Below are positions 1 through 6,210 of a DNA stretch of 6,722 nucleotides, piece by piece. The notes beneath the pieces are model-generated. The model ran no database searches and was not told the DNA's origin. It saw only the letters and a list, made by a program, of their open reading frames with translations. The first letter of the stretch is position 1. Each line of letters begins with the position of its first letter. Position numbers and translations under genes: made by a program. The stretch spans positions 1 to 6,722 of the forward strand of contig JBBDYG010000038.1 in assembly GCA_040901765.1 (NCBI GenBank), given 5' to 3'. Origin of the DNA: JBBDYG01 sp040901765. Lineage in GTDB: Bacteria > Planctomycetota > Planctomycetia > Pirellulales > Lacipirellulaceae.

Positions 1-666
1 GCCGACAATGAGCATCTCCGCTCGTTTGTGCGGGACTGGTTTCAGAGTCATGACAATGCGGGGTCCCCTGGGCCGGGTGTGCCGCCATTGCAACCGGTCA
101 ATTACGAAGATTACAGAGACTATGTTCGCGGACTACTAAATACAAAGCCACCACCGGAGATTCCGACCGCTTTTATTGAATACATCTATGAACGATCGCC
201 AGGGCGGGCGTTGATTGTTTTTTATCAAGCCAATCCACAACGACACGCCGCGACAGTCGCCAGGCTACGGGAGATACAAGAGGAATTGGAAGCCGCTAGG
301 GAACAGCCAAAAGTGGAGGGAGCAAGCGAAACTCCGCAACAACGAAAAGCCGATCGGGAAGAAGAAATACGCCAGAAAGTCGAAAGCGAACTACGACGCG
401 AAGTTCTCCTGGCAGAGCACATTGTCGGCAATGCGATCTGGCTCAAGGAGCACAAATTCGGCGAGGAGTTTCAGAAGGCGTTGCCGGAAGCGAAAGAACA
501 GCTATGGAAGCTGTCGGAGCGCGACGACGAGTGGTGGGCACGGCTCTACGTCGCGGAGATCATGCGGCAGCATCGTGAGCTTCGGCAGGAGGCGGTCGTC
601 CAGCGGCTGGCGACCGACACCAACTCGCTTGTGAGCAAAGCCGCAAAATCTGCCGAGCAAAAGTAG
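1..666 (+). CDS. Hypothetical protein, 5'-truncated by the window edge; charged helical region and HEAT-like C-terminus
   Basis: I do not recognise this protein. The frame is open from base 1 to a TAG at 664-666. A GTG at 28 is the first in-window start candidate, but the frame continues upstream without a stop, so the true start is probably outside the window. Numbering from that GTG, residues 1-25 are Gly/Pro-rich and look like a linker. Residues about 73-130 are very rich in Glu, Lys, Arg and Gln and likely form a long helix or coiled coil. Residues about 130-205 (LAEHIVGNAIWLKEH, then EWWARLYVAEIMRQH and VVQRLATDTNSLV) have the helical spacing and WARLYVAEI-type core of a HEAT/armadillo repeat end. 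No signal peptide or membrane segment is visible in the part seen. It converges on the DUF1501 gene with a gap of about 70 bases, so the two are not co-transcribed. The reading frame is well supported; the function is unknown and the HEAT assignment is inference. Confidence 0.72.
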   Translation, partial: ADNEHLRSFVRDWFQSHDNAGSPGPGVPPLQPVNYEDYRDYVRGLLNTKPPPEIPTAFIEYIYERSPGRALIVFYQANPQRHAATVARLREIQEELEAAREQPKVEGASETPQQRKADREEEIRQKVESELRREVLLAEHIVGNAIWLKEHKFGEEFQKALPEAKEQLWKLSERDDEWWARLYVAEIMRQHRELRQEAVVQRLATDTNSLVSKAAKSAEQK

Positions 667-735
667 TGGCGTCGTGGACTTCGCGACAGCGCGCGGCCAA
701 AACGACTGACTGATAGCTAACAGCTAACAGCTTCC
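667..735. other. Convergent intergenic gap with a weak hairpin
   Basis: This gap lies between two convergent stop codons. It holds an imperfect inverted repeat at 671-687 (GTCGTG/CGCGAC, with one G-T wobble and a short loop) and a short tandem heptamer at 715-732, listed separately. No T-tract follows the hairpin on either strand, so I do not call it an intrinsic terminator. Confidence 0.3.
715..732. repeat. Short tandem heptamer array (AGCTAAC)
   Basis: Two complete AGCTAAC units (715-721 and 722-728) and a partial third (AGCT, 729-732) are preceded by the related GACTGACTGAT at 704-714. The array begins three bases beyond the stop codon of the DUF1501 gene (736-738). That matches the placement of the larger heptamer/octamer array relative to the PSD1 stop at 2735. 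It could be a remnant or minimal form of the same class of element, but with under three units chance is possible. Confidence 0.55.
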
Positions 736-2196
736 TCACGCCATCAACTCCATCACCGGCTGGCGTTCCTCGACGCCGGTCAGCCGAACGTCGAGACCCT
801 GGAACTTAAAGCCAAGTCGGCGGTGGTCGATGCCCAGCGCGTGGAGGATTGTCGCGTTCAGCTCGTGGATGTGAACGGGCTTGTCGACGATGTTGTAGCT
901 GAAGTCGTCGGTCTCACCGTACACGATGCCGGGTTTGATGCCGCCGCCGGCGAGCCAGATGGTGAAGCAGCGGGGGTGGTGATCGCGGCCATAATTGTCC
1001 TTGGTAAGACCGCCCTGGCAATAAACGGTGCGGCCGAACTCGCCGCCCCAAAAAACGAGCGTGTCATCGAGCAGGCCGCGCTGTTTCAAATCCTGAATCA
1101 GTGCCCAACCGCCCTGGTCCACGTCTTTGCATTGCAGCGCGAGATCGCTGGGAAGGTTCCCGTGCTGATCCCAGCCGCGGTGGAAAATTTGGATGAACCG
1201 CACGTCGCGTTCGATCATCCGCCTGGCGAGCAGGCAGCTTGCGGCGAAGCTTCCGGGCGTGCGTACGTCGGGGCCATACATATCGAGAATGTGCTGCGGC
1301 TCGTCGGAGATATCGATTAAACTCGGCACCGAAGTCTGCATGCGGAACGCCATCTCGTACTGTTCGATGCGCGTTTGCGTTTCGGGATCGCCGAAGGAAT
1401 CGAGCGTTCGCTCGTTGAAGCGCGCGACGCGGTCGAGCATGCGGCGGCGGGTGCCCTCGTCGACTCCACTGGGGTTGGAGAGAAACAGAACGGGATCGCC
1501 TTGGCTACGGAGGGCCACGCCCTGATGCATGGTGGGAAGAAAACCCGATCCCCACAGCCGGCTGAACAGGGCTTGGGCGGACGCCTTGCTCGACCAGGAA
1601 GGCGTCATTACCACAAACGCGGGCAAATCTTGATTCATCGTGCCCAGGCCGTAGCTGAGCCAGGAGCCAATGCTGGCGCGGCCGGGAAGCTGGTGTCCCG
1701 TGCAAAGGTAGGTGGTGGCCGGGTCGTGGTTGATCGCCTCGGTGTGGAGCGACTTAACGATCGCGAGGTCATCGACCATGCGGGCCGTATAGGGCAGCAG
1801 TTCGCTGACCCACGCGCCGTGCTGACCGTGCCGCTGGAACTTGAATTTGGAGGGCGCGATTGGAAATCGCGTTTGGCCGGAGGTCATCGTCGTCAGCCGC
1901 TGCCCCATGCGAATGCTTTCGGGCAGATCGGCGTCGAACATCTCTTGCATCTTCGGCTTGTAATCGAAGAGGTCGAGCTGGCTGGGGGCGCCATTCATGA
2001 ACAGGTAAATCGCCCGCTTCGCCTTGGGAGCGAAATGGGGCAGTCCGGGCAATCCGCCCGTCGCGGCGGGACTAGCCGCGCCTTGTGCCGCACCAGGCAA
2101 CAACGACGCGAGCGCCGCCGCGCCAAGACCGAGGCCGCTCTGACCTAAAAAGGCCCGTCGCGAAGTTGCTAGTTGATGTTGATCGAATAGGGTCAT
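736..2196 (-). CDS. DUF1501 family protein, Tat-exported
   Basis: This is a full-length 486-residue DUF1501 protein, a family in the alkaline phosphatase/sulfatase-like fold group that is abundant in planctomycetes; the substrate is not established. The N-terminus has a twin-arginine signal, SRRAFLGQ at residues 12-19, followed by a Gly/Ala/Leu-rich hydrophobic stretch to about residue 40, so folded export by Tat is likely. Family landmarks in order are RAIYLFMNGAPSQLDLFD (61-78), INHDPATTYLCTGH (155-168), FHRGWDQHGNLP (338-349), WGGEFGRT (383-390) and YGRDHHP (402-408). The His/Asp residues in the last three fit a metal-binding site by analogy with the superfamily. The ATG at 2196 is chosen because it places the Tat motif near the N-terminus. 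No Shine-Dalgarno sequence precedes it; the upstream bases on the coding strand are pyrimidine-rich, and the left repeat array of the S23 cassette begins only 8 bases away. DUF1501 genes usually sit directly beside a PSD1 gene, as here apart from the intervening cassette. Confidence 0.95.
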   Translation of the reverse strand: MTLFDQHQLATSRRAFLGQSGLGLGAAALASLLPGAAQGAASPAATGGLPGLPHFAPKAKRAIYLFMNGAPSQLDLFDYKPKMQEMFDADLPESIRMGQRLTTMTSGQTRFPIAPSKFKFQRHGQHGAWVSELLPYTARMVDDLAIVKSLHTEAINHDPATTYLCTGHQLPGRASIGSWLSYGLGTMNQDLPAFVVMTPSWSSKASAQALFSRLWGSGFLPTMHQGVALRSQGDPVLFLSNPSGVDEGTRRRMLDRVARFNERTLDSFGDPETQTRIEQYEMAFRMQTSVPSLIDISDEPQHILDMYGPDVRTPGSFAASCLLARRMIERDVRFIQIFHRGWDQHGNLPSDLALQCKDVDQGGWALIQDLKQRGLLDDTLVFWGGEFGRTVYCQGGLTKDNYGRDHHPRCFTIWLAGGGIKPGIVYGETDDFSYNIVDKPVHIHELNATILHALGIDHRRLGFKFQGLDVRLTGVEERQPVMELMA

Positions 2197-2204
2197 GGCT
2201 GGGG

Positions 2205-2249
2205 GGAGTGAGTGGTGAGTAGGTGAGTAGGTGAGTAGGTGAGTAGGGG
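2205..2249. repeat. Left inverted repeat array of the S23 cassette
   Basis: On the plus strand this reads GGAGTGAGT followed by four consecutive GGTGAGTA octamers (2214-2245) and a terminal GGGG. Bases 2208-2244 are the exact reverse complement of 2662-2698. The array ends eight bases before the DUF1501 start codon on one side and three bases from the S23 stop codon on the other. Confidence 0.95.
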
Positions 2250-2252
2250 CGG

Positions 2253-2645
2253 CTATCGTTTCTCTGCTCCCTGCTTCGATCTCTTTAAGTAACTCAAATA
2301 GCCGTTGATGCGTGCAATCAACTCCTTTGCTTGCTCTTTGAGTAGAAGAATTTCGTCGGCATCGGCATACTTCTCATCGAGGCAAATATTCAAGTCGTCG
2401 ATGACTTCTTCAACCGAACCACGACTTATCCTGCAGAAGCGCATGTTGTCTTGGTAATACCACCGTCCGTGTCCTTCGGCAATGTTATTGGAGATGGAGA
2501 TCGCCGCCCTTCTCATTTGCGGAGCAAGGGCATACCGTTCTTCGACTGGTAATCGGCGAATCAAGGCGTATGTTCTAACCCGAAATTGGCGCGCCAAGCG
2601 GTAAAGCTCGAAGTCATCCAAACCGAATGTACTGTCGTAACCCAT
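2253..2645 (-). CDS. Four-helix-bundle protein, S23 / 23S rRNA intervening-sequence family
   Basis: This is a small protein (130 residues from the ATG at 2645) of the S23 family, also described as 23S rRNA intervening-sequence protein. It is predicted to be a four-helix bundle, cytoplasmic and without a signal peptide. Diagnostic stretches, numbered from the ATG, are FELYRLARQFRVRTYALIRRL (12-32), the conserved junction AAISISNNIAEGHGR (47-61), and RISRGSVEEVIDDLNIC (72-88), whose RGSxEE pattern is typical. The molecular function of the family is not settled. Structural relatives include the Avd accessory proteins of diversity-generating retroelements, and nucleic-acid binding is often suggested. 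The frame can also open at a GTG at 2663, inside the repeat array, adding MVRVGA. I prefer the ATG because the family homology begins just after it and the complement of 2654-2658 supplies a GAGAG with an 8-base spacer. The gene lies in the same direction as its neighbours and is less GC-rich than they are. Confidence 0.9.
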   Translation of the reverse strand: MGYDSTFGLDDFELYRLARQFRVRTYALIRRLPVEERYALAPQMRRAAISISNNIAEGHGRWYYQDNMRFCRISRGSVEEVIDDLNICLDEKYADADEILLLKEQAKELIARINGYLSYLKRSKQGAEKR

Positions 2646-2650
2646 TGCAC

Positions 2651-2730
2651 CTACTCTCACCACTCACCTACTCACCTACTCACCTACTCACCACTCACCA
2701 CTCACCACTCACCACTCACTTACTCACTCC
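2651..2730. repeat. Right inverted repeat array of the S23 cassette
   Basis: On the plus strand, after an irregular CTACTCTCACC, this array runs ACTCACC, three TACTCACC octamers (2669-2692), three ACTCACC heptamers (2693-2713), then ACTCACT and TACTCACT, ending in CC at 2729-2730. It is longer than the left array because of extra seven-base units on its outer side. It stops four bases before the PSD1 stop codon (2735-2737), and its inner edge supplies the leader and possibly the ribosome-binding bases of the S23 gene. Confidence 0.95.
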
Positions 2731-2734
2731 TCCA

Positions 2735-5700
2735 CTAATTCTTCGTGACGACTTCATCGAGCGACAACAGGGTATTGGCGGCCATTGTCCAGGCGGCAAG
2801 CTCCGCCTTGTCGAGTGATTCCGACGATGGTGCGATACCAATGGAAGTGAGCGCCTTCGCCGCTTCTGGGTTTGCTTGATAGTGGGCGAGATCTTGCGCG
2901 ACGCCATCCTGTAGATCTTGCGCTTCGATCGCTGACGGGGGACGACACACACAGAGCTCGAACATGAACCGAGCACGCATGGCAGGCGTGGCACCGCCTT
3001 CGCGCAACGTTCGCTCGGCCAGTCCCCGGGCCGCTTCGACGAATTGCGGTTCGTTCATCAGCACCAGCGCTTGCAGCGGCGTATTAGTCCGCTCGCGGCG
3101 GGTGATGCAGAACTCCCGCGAAGGGGCATCGAACGCGTTCATCTGCGGAGGTGGTGAAGTTCGCTTGATAAACGTGTAGAGCGCCCGGCGGTGAAGCTTT
3201 TCGGCCCCCTCGTCGGCCACGAATTTCTCGGTGTTGGAGCCGACGAAGCCGACCGCCTCCCACAACCCCGCGGGCTGGGGCGGTTTGACACCTGGACCGC
3301 CCAATTTCTCCACCAGTAAACCACTGGCGAAGAATGCCTGGTCGCGCAGAGTTTCGCCATCGAGCCGGTACCGCGGACCGCGCGCCAGTAAACGGTTGTC
3401 GGAGTCGCGCTGCCAAAGCTCGGGCGTCACTTCCGACGATTGTTGATATGTGGCCGAGGTGACCATCAGCTTCATCAGTCGCTTTACGTCCCAGCCATTG
3501 TCGCGGAAATCAACGGCCAGCCAGTCGAGCAAGTCGGGATGGCTGGGCGGTTCGCCTTGCGAGCCGAAGTCTTCAGAGGTTTTCACGATGCCGGTCCCGA
3601 AGACTTGTTGCCAACAGCGATTGACCGCGACGCGCGCCGTCAGGGGGTGGGCCGGATCGAGCATCCACTTGGCCAGCCCCAAGCGGTTATTGGGCAACTC
3701 GGCCGCCATCGGGGGTAAGGCAGAGGGCGTCCGCCGCTCAACTTTTTCGCCGACTTGATCGTACTCACCTCGATTGAGAATATGGGATGGGATCGGCTCG
3801 GCCTTTTCCCGAAAAACGAGTGTGGTCGGAATTTCCCGATCGACGGCCAAGTTGGCTTCTCGCTTTTTGGTCAACTCGGTGCGAAGCGTCTTCAGTTCTT
3901 GAGCTTCGGCCAGGTTGTTGCGGAAGAACTCGCGCAGCCGTTGTTGCTCTTCGGCCGACCGCTCGTCAGCGGGGCGTCGGGCGAGGTCGTAAATGTCGCC
4001 GGGGACGATTGTGTGCGGCGAGGTGATCTTGAAATAAAAACCCGCAGCGCCGGTGTAGTTAATAATCTTCACCAGCAATTGGTTCTCGCCGGGCTTTAAA
4101 TTCAAATCGACGGTATCCTGGTCGGCTGCCACAGCGCGCTCCACGTCGTTGTTATGCACCTGTTCGTTATTCAAATAGACGCGAATGGCATCGTCGCTAC
4201 CGAGCGCGATGGTGACCTTTTCTGGCTTGTCGCAGCGAATGGTCCGATAAAGAAAATTGGCGACCGACTCGCCTGGCAGATCAGTATGGACTGCACCGTC
4301 CACCCATTCGGGCTTGCGGACCCAGGCAACCATTTCACTCGTCGGCAATTTAAAGGTCTCGACAAGATCGACTTTCTTGCCTTCCGGACCGTGGCTCCGT
4401 CCCTGGAGGTAACGTCGATCGCTGCCGAACGGGCCAACCCAGTGCCAATCGTTTACCGTAAGCTGCCCCGGAGCATCGTTTTGCGGCTTTGATTCTTCGG
4501 CAACGGCGGCGACCGAGAATGGATCGTCATCGGCCACTTCGCTGGCAGCGGCAACTTCCTGCCGGCAGCGCTCTTCCCAGGCGGCCTGGGCGGCGTCGAC
4601 TTCGGGCCAGGGGCCGGTCAATTTGGCTTCGATTGCGGAGATTTCCGTGGCCAGCGCCGCAAGCTGCTGCTTCTGCTCAGAACTTGCAACCTTGAGCACC
4701 GGGGCCGGGTCTTCCCGGTTTTCGTCCATCGGATTGCCGTCGAGTGTATTGAAGTAGGCATACATCGAATAGAAATCGTTCATCGTGAGCGGGTCATATT
4801 TATGATCGTGGCAACGCGTGCAGTCGAGCGTGAGCGCCATGAACACCGTGCTTGTCGTCACGACTCGATCAACCACATTGCGGACTTCGATCTCGGCGGC
4901 GATAGACCCCCCTTCATTGGTCGTTACATGGCAACGGTTGAAACCGGTGGCAACGATTTGCTCGTCGGTGGGATTGGGAAGGAGATCGCCCGCGAGTTGT
5001 TCTAAAGTGAATTGGTCGTAAGGTTGATTGCGATTGAACGACGAGACGACCCAGTCGCGATAGGGCCACATTTCGCGGTAGTTGTCGAGGTGCAACCCGT
5101 GGGTGTCGCCATAACGGGCGGCATCGAGCCAGTAGCGGGCCATGTGCTCGCCGTACCGCGGCGAGGCGAGCAGCCGATCGACGACTCTTTCGTAGGCGTC
5201 CGGAGAGTTGTCGAACAGAAACGCATCGATCTCTTCGGGTGTCGGGGGCAGGCCCGTCAGGTCGAGCGTCACGCGACGCAACAAAGTTGCCTTGTCCGCC
5301 GCGGGCGAGGGCTTCAACCCCTCCTGCTCGAGCCGAGCCAGCACGAATCGGTCGAGTTCGCTGCGGGGCCATTGCGCAAGCTTCACTTCCGGGACAGCCG
5401 GTCTCGCGGGCGGCACCAGCGACCAGTGCTCTTTCCAAGCTGCGCCTTCGGCTATCCAGCGATGGATTTTGTCGATCTCCGCGGGCTTTAGCGTCTTGTG
5501 GGAATCCGCCGGGGGCATGCGCAGTTCGGCATCGTCGCTGGTGATGCGAAGTATAATCTCGCTGGCCTCGACATCGCCCGGCACAATCGGGCGCGCTCCC
5601 GAATCGGCCTCGCCGAGGGCACCCTCCTTAATGTCGAGCCGAAAGCCGCCCGTTCGCGCCGCCTCATCTGGCCCGTGACAAGCGAAGCATTTGTCGGAGA

Positions 5701-5809
5701 GAATCGGACGAATATCGCGGCTAAAATCGAGCGGCTCGTTCCCGCGGGCTGACGAGCTCAGCAGCCAAGTTGCTGCCACGACCACGATCAAGTAGTGAAT
5801 TCGATGCAT
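2735..5809 (-). CDS. Secreted PSCyt1-PSCyt2 (DUF1549)-PSD1 (DUF1553) protein
   Basis: This is a full-length 1024-residue planctomycete cytochrome-like protein. Residues 1-23 are a signal peptide (hydrophobic LIVVVAATWLL, Ala/Ser-rich end), so it is exported. PSCyt1 spans roughly 30-125, with a haem c motif CFACH (Cys41, Cys44, His45) and a possible axial Met in RMPP (97-100). PSCyt2/DUF1549 spans roughly 150-355: LTLDLTGLPPTPEEIDAF, YGEHMARYWLDAARYGDTHG, and a second CxxCH in CTRCHDHKYDP (Cys330, Cys333, His334). Residues 376-420 look like a helical linker. Residues about 450-600 form an inserted beta-rich module (WVGPFGS; IALGSDDAIRVYLNNEQVH; GENQLLVKI) resembling PA14 or carbohydrate-binding-like domains. 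PSD1/DUF1553 spans about 705-965, with NRCWQQVFGTGIVKTSEDFG, GEPPSHPDLLDWLA and RTNTPLQALVLMNEP. The family occurs beside DUF1501 genes, and roles in electron transfer or polysaccharide breakdown are proposed but unproven. The ATG at 5809 is chosen because it gives a complete signal peptide; no Shine-Dalgarno is evident. Confidence 0.96.
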   Translation of the reverse strand: MHRIHYLIVVVAATWLLSSSARGNEPLDFSRDIRPILSDKCFACHGPDEAARTGGFRLDIKEGALGEADSGARPIVPGDVEASEIILRITSDDAELRMPPADSHKTLKPAEIDKIHRWIAEGAAWKEHWSLVPPARPAVPEVKLAQWPRSELDRFVLARLEQEGLKPSPAADKATLLRRVTLDLTGLPPTPEEIDAFLFDNSPDAYERVVDRLLASPRYGEHMARYWLDAARYGDTHGLHLDNYREMWPYRDWVVSSFNRNQPYDQFTLEQLAGDLLPNPTDEQIVATGFNRCHVTTNEGGSIAAEIEVRNVVDRVVTTSTVFMALTLDCTRCHDHKYDPLTMNDFYSMYAYFNTLDGNPMDENREDPAPVLKVASSEQKQQLAALATEISAIEAKLTGPWPEVDAAQAAWEERCRQEVAAASEVADDDPFSVAAVAEESKPQNDAPGQLTVNDWHWVGPFGSDRRYLQGRSHGPEGKKVDLVETFKLPTSEMVAWVRKPEWVDGAVHTDLPGESVANFLYRTIRCDKPEKVTIALGSDDAIRVYLNNEQVHNNDVERAVAADQDTVDLNLKPGENQLLVKIINYTGAAGFYFKITSPHTIVPGDIYDLARRPADERSAEEQQRLREFFRNNLAEAQELKTLRTELTKKREANLAVDREIPTTLVFREKAEPIPSHILNRGEYDQVGEKVERRTPSALPPMAAELPNNRLGLAKWMLDPAHPLTARVAVNRCWQQVFGTGIVKTSEDFGSQGEPPSHPDLLDWLAVDFRDNGWDVKRLMKLMVTSATYQQSSEVTPELWQRDSDNRLLARGPRYRLDGETLRDQAFFASGLLVEKLGGPGVKPPQPAGLWEAVGFVGSNTEKFVADEGAEKLHRRALYTFIKRTSPPPQMNAFDAPSREFCITRRERTNTPLQALVLMNEPQFVEAARGLAERTLREGGATPAMRARFMFELCVCRPPSAIEAQDLQDGVAQDLAHYQANPEAAKALTSIGIAPSSESLDKAELAAWTMAANTLLSLDEVVTKN

Positions 5810-5880
5810 TCGAGTGCCCGAAGAAAGGAAGGTTGCGGGTGCCCTCTGGGCCGGGCGCAGGCGGGCCTTTTATTTTCCCT

Positions 5881-5939
5881 CCGGCGGCGTATGAATGCAA
5901 GTCGGCAGTCCCCTCGCAAACCGCGGAAAACGCCGCCGG
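5881..5939. repeat. Perfect 10-bp inverted repeat with a 39-base spacer
   Basis: CCGGCGGCGT at 5881-5890 is the exact reverse complement of ACGCCGCCGG at 5930-5939. It lies 72 or more bases upstream of the PSD1 start and could form a hairpin in that gene's leader or act as an operator. GC-rich inverted repeats can arise by chance at this length, so function is uncertain. Confidence 0.4.
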
Positions 5940-6005
5940 CCGACCCTCTTAAGCAGTCTTATCGCCGTACTGACGTGCGGCTTCCGGCATTGCGCCGAAG
6001 CACCT

Positions 6006-6034
6006 CGGCCGCTGGACTGCTAGCGGTCCGGCCG
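6006..6034. promoter_or_regulatory. GC-rich hairpin or palindrome upstream of the LEPR-XLL gene
   Basis: Left arm CGGCC (6006-6010) and GGAC (6014-6017) pair with GTCC (6026-6029) and GGCCG (6030-6034). This gives nine base pairs with a three-base bulge and an eight-base loop that itself holds the palindrome GCTAGC. A run of five T follows at 6049-6053, too far from the stem for a standard terminator. It lies about 100 bases before the ATG at 6136 and could be a regulator site or leader structure. Confidence 0.3.
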
Positions 6035-6124
6035 TTAAGAATCGGCGCTTTTTGTTTGCAATCCTTCGCTGGATTGTGTTAGGGTCACTGGAATCGGTTT
6101 GAGGCCAATCGCGAAACCCGATTC

Positions 6125-6128
6125 GGAG
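6125..6128 (+). promoter_or_regulatory. Ribosome-binding site for the ATG at 6136
   Basis: A GGAG core lies seven bases before the ATG at 6136, an ideal spacing. It marks 6136 as the original start of the LEPR-XLL gene, although that frame ends after 24 codons. The ATG at 6204, in the long frame, has no comparable signal. Confidence 0.6.
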
Positions 6129-6135
6129 CAGACCC

Positions 6136-6210
6136 ATGCGAACTTCTCACACATCGTATCATCGTGCGCGGCGTATTCGTTTCGAACGCTTGAACCTCGT
6201 CACATGCTGA
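6136..6210 (+). pseudogene. N-terminal piece of the LEPR-XLL protein, cut off by a frameshift
   Basis: From the ATG at 6136 this frame encodes MRTSHTSYHRARRIRFERL and then diverges to NLVTC and a TGA at 6208-6210. The Arg-rich stretch ending in RFERL is the standard lead-in to the planctomycete LEPR-XLL motif. The missing continuation, EPRHMLTFLAGDYD, is encoded without interruption in the frame two bases further on. Adding one G after TTG (6190-6192), so that it reads TTGGAACCT, joins both pieces into RIRFERLEPRHMLTF. The start has a good ribosome-binding site at 6125-6128. Either the gene carries a real one-base deletion or the assembly lost a base in a GG pair; the sequence alone cannot decide. 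Confidence 0.7.

Larger units (their letters stand above)
2205..2730. mobile_element. Candidate S23 cassette with inverted terminal repeat arrays
   Basis: A unit of about 526 bp fills the gap between the PSD1 stop (2735) and the DUF1501 start (2196). Both ends read inward as GGAGTGAGT (2205-2213, and the complement of 2722-2730), followed by arrays of GGTGAGT/GGTGAGTA. The arms share a perfect 37-bp inverted repeat (2208-2244 and 2662-2698). The only gene inside is an S23-type four-helix-bundle protein, whose stop is 3 bases from the left array and whose start is at the inner edge of the right array. No transposase is present and I see no clear target-site duplication, so mobility would need help in trans or another mechanism. 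S23 proteins are known from intervening sequences in bacterial 23S rRNA genes; calling this a mobile relative of those is inference. Confidence 0.6.
5810..6135. other. Divergent intergenic region between the PSD1 operon and the LEPR-XLL gene
   Basis: No gene is supported here. Both flanking genes point outward, so promoters for both should lie in these 326 bases, but I find no convincing -35/-10 pair on either strand. Two inverted repeats, listed separately, stand out at 5881-5939 and 6006-6034. Short frames on both strands lack recognisable protein features. Confidence 0.5.

Noticed and set aside
1375..2148. Long plus-strand frame of 257 codons opposite the DUF1501 gene
   Set aside because: It is antisense to a clearly conserved coding sequence, has low-complexity Arg/Gly/Ala-rich content without domain features, and such frames are expected opposite GC-rich genes.
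2205..2730. CRISPR array
   Set aside because: The repeats are 7-8 bases long, contiguous and without spacers, and they are in opposite orientation on either side of a gene. No cas gene is present.
2205..2730. Diversity-generating retroelement, because S23 proteins resemble Avd
   Set aside because: There is no reverse transcriptase, template repeat or variable repeat in the window; the match is to the free-standing S23 family only.
2627..2818. Plus-strand frame across the right repeat array, with a Thr/His/Leu-rich product
   Set aside because: Its composition is simply the translation of the ACTCACC repeat, and it overlaps the end of the PSD1 gene.
5012..5678. Several overlapping plus- and minus-strand frames opposite or within the 5' part of the PSD1 gene
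   Set aside because: They overlap conserved PSCyt1/PSCyt2 sequence in other frames and show no family motifs, so they are shadows of the real gene.
5860..5880. GC-rich stretch followed by TTTTATTTT as a plus-strand intrinsic terminator
   Set aside because: The possible stem is only about four base pairs, and no plus-strand gene ends upstream of it, so there is nothing for it to terminate.
6052..6080. Sigma-70-like promoter TTGTTT with a 17-base gap to TGTGTT
   Set aside because: The match to -10 consensus is only three of six bases and planctomycete promoter consensus is not well defined, so I do not list it as a feature.
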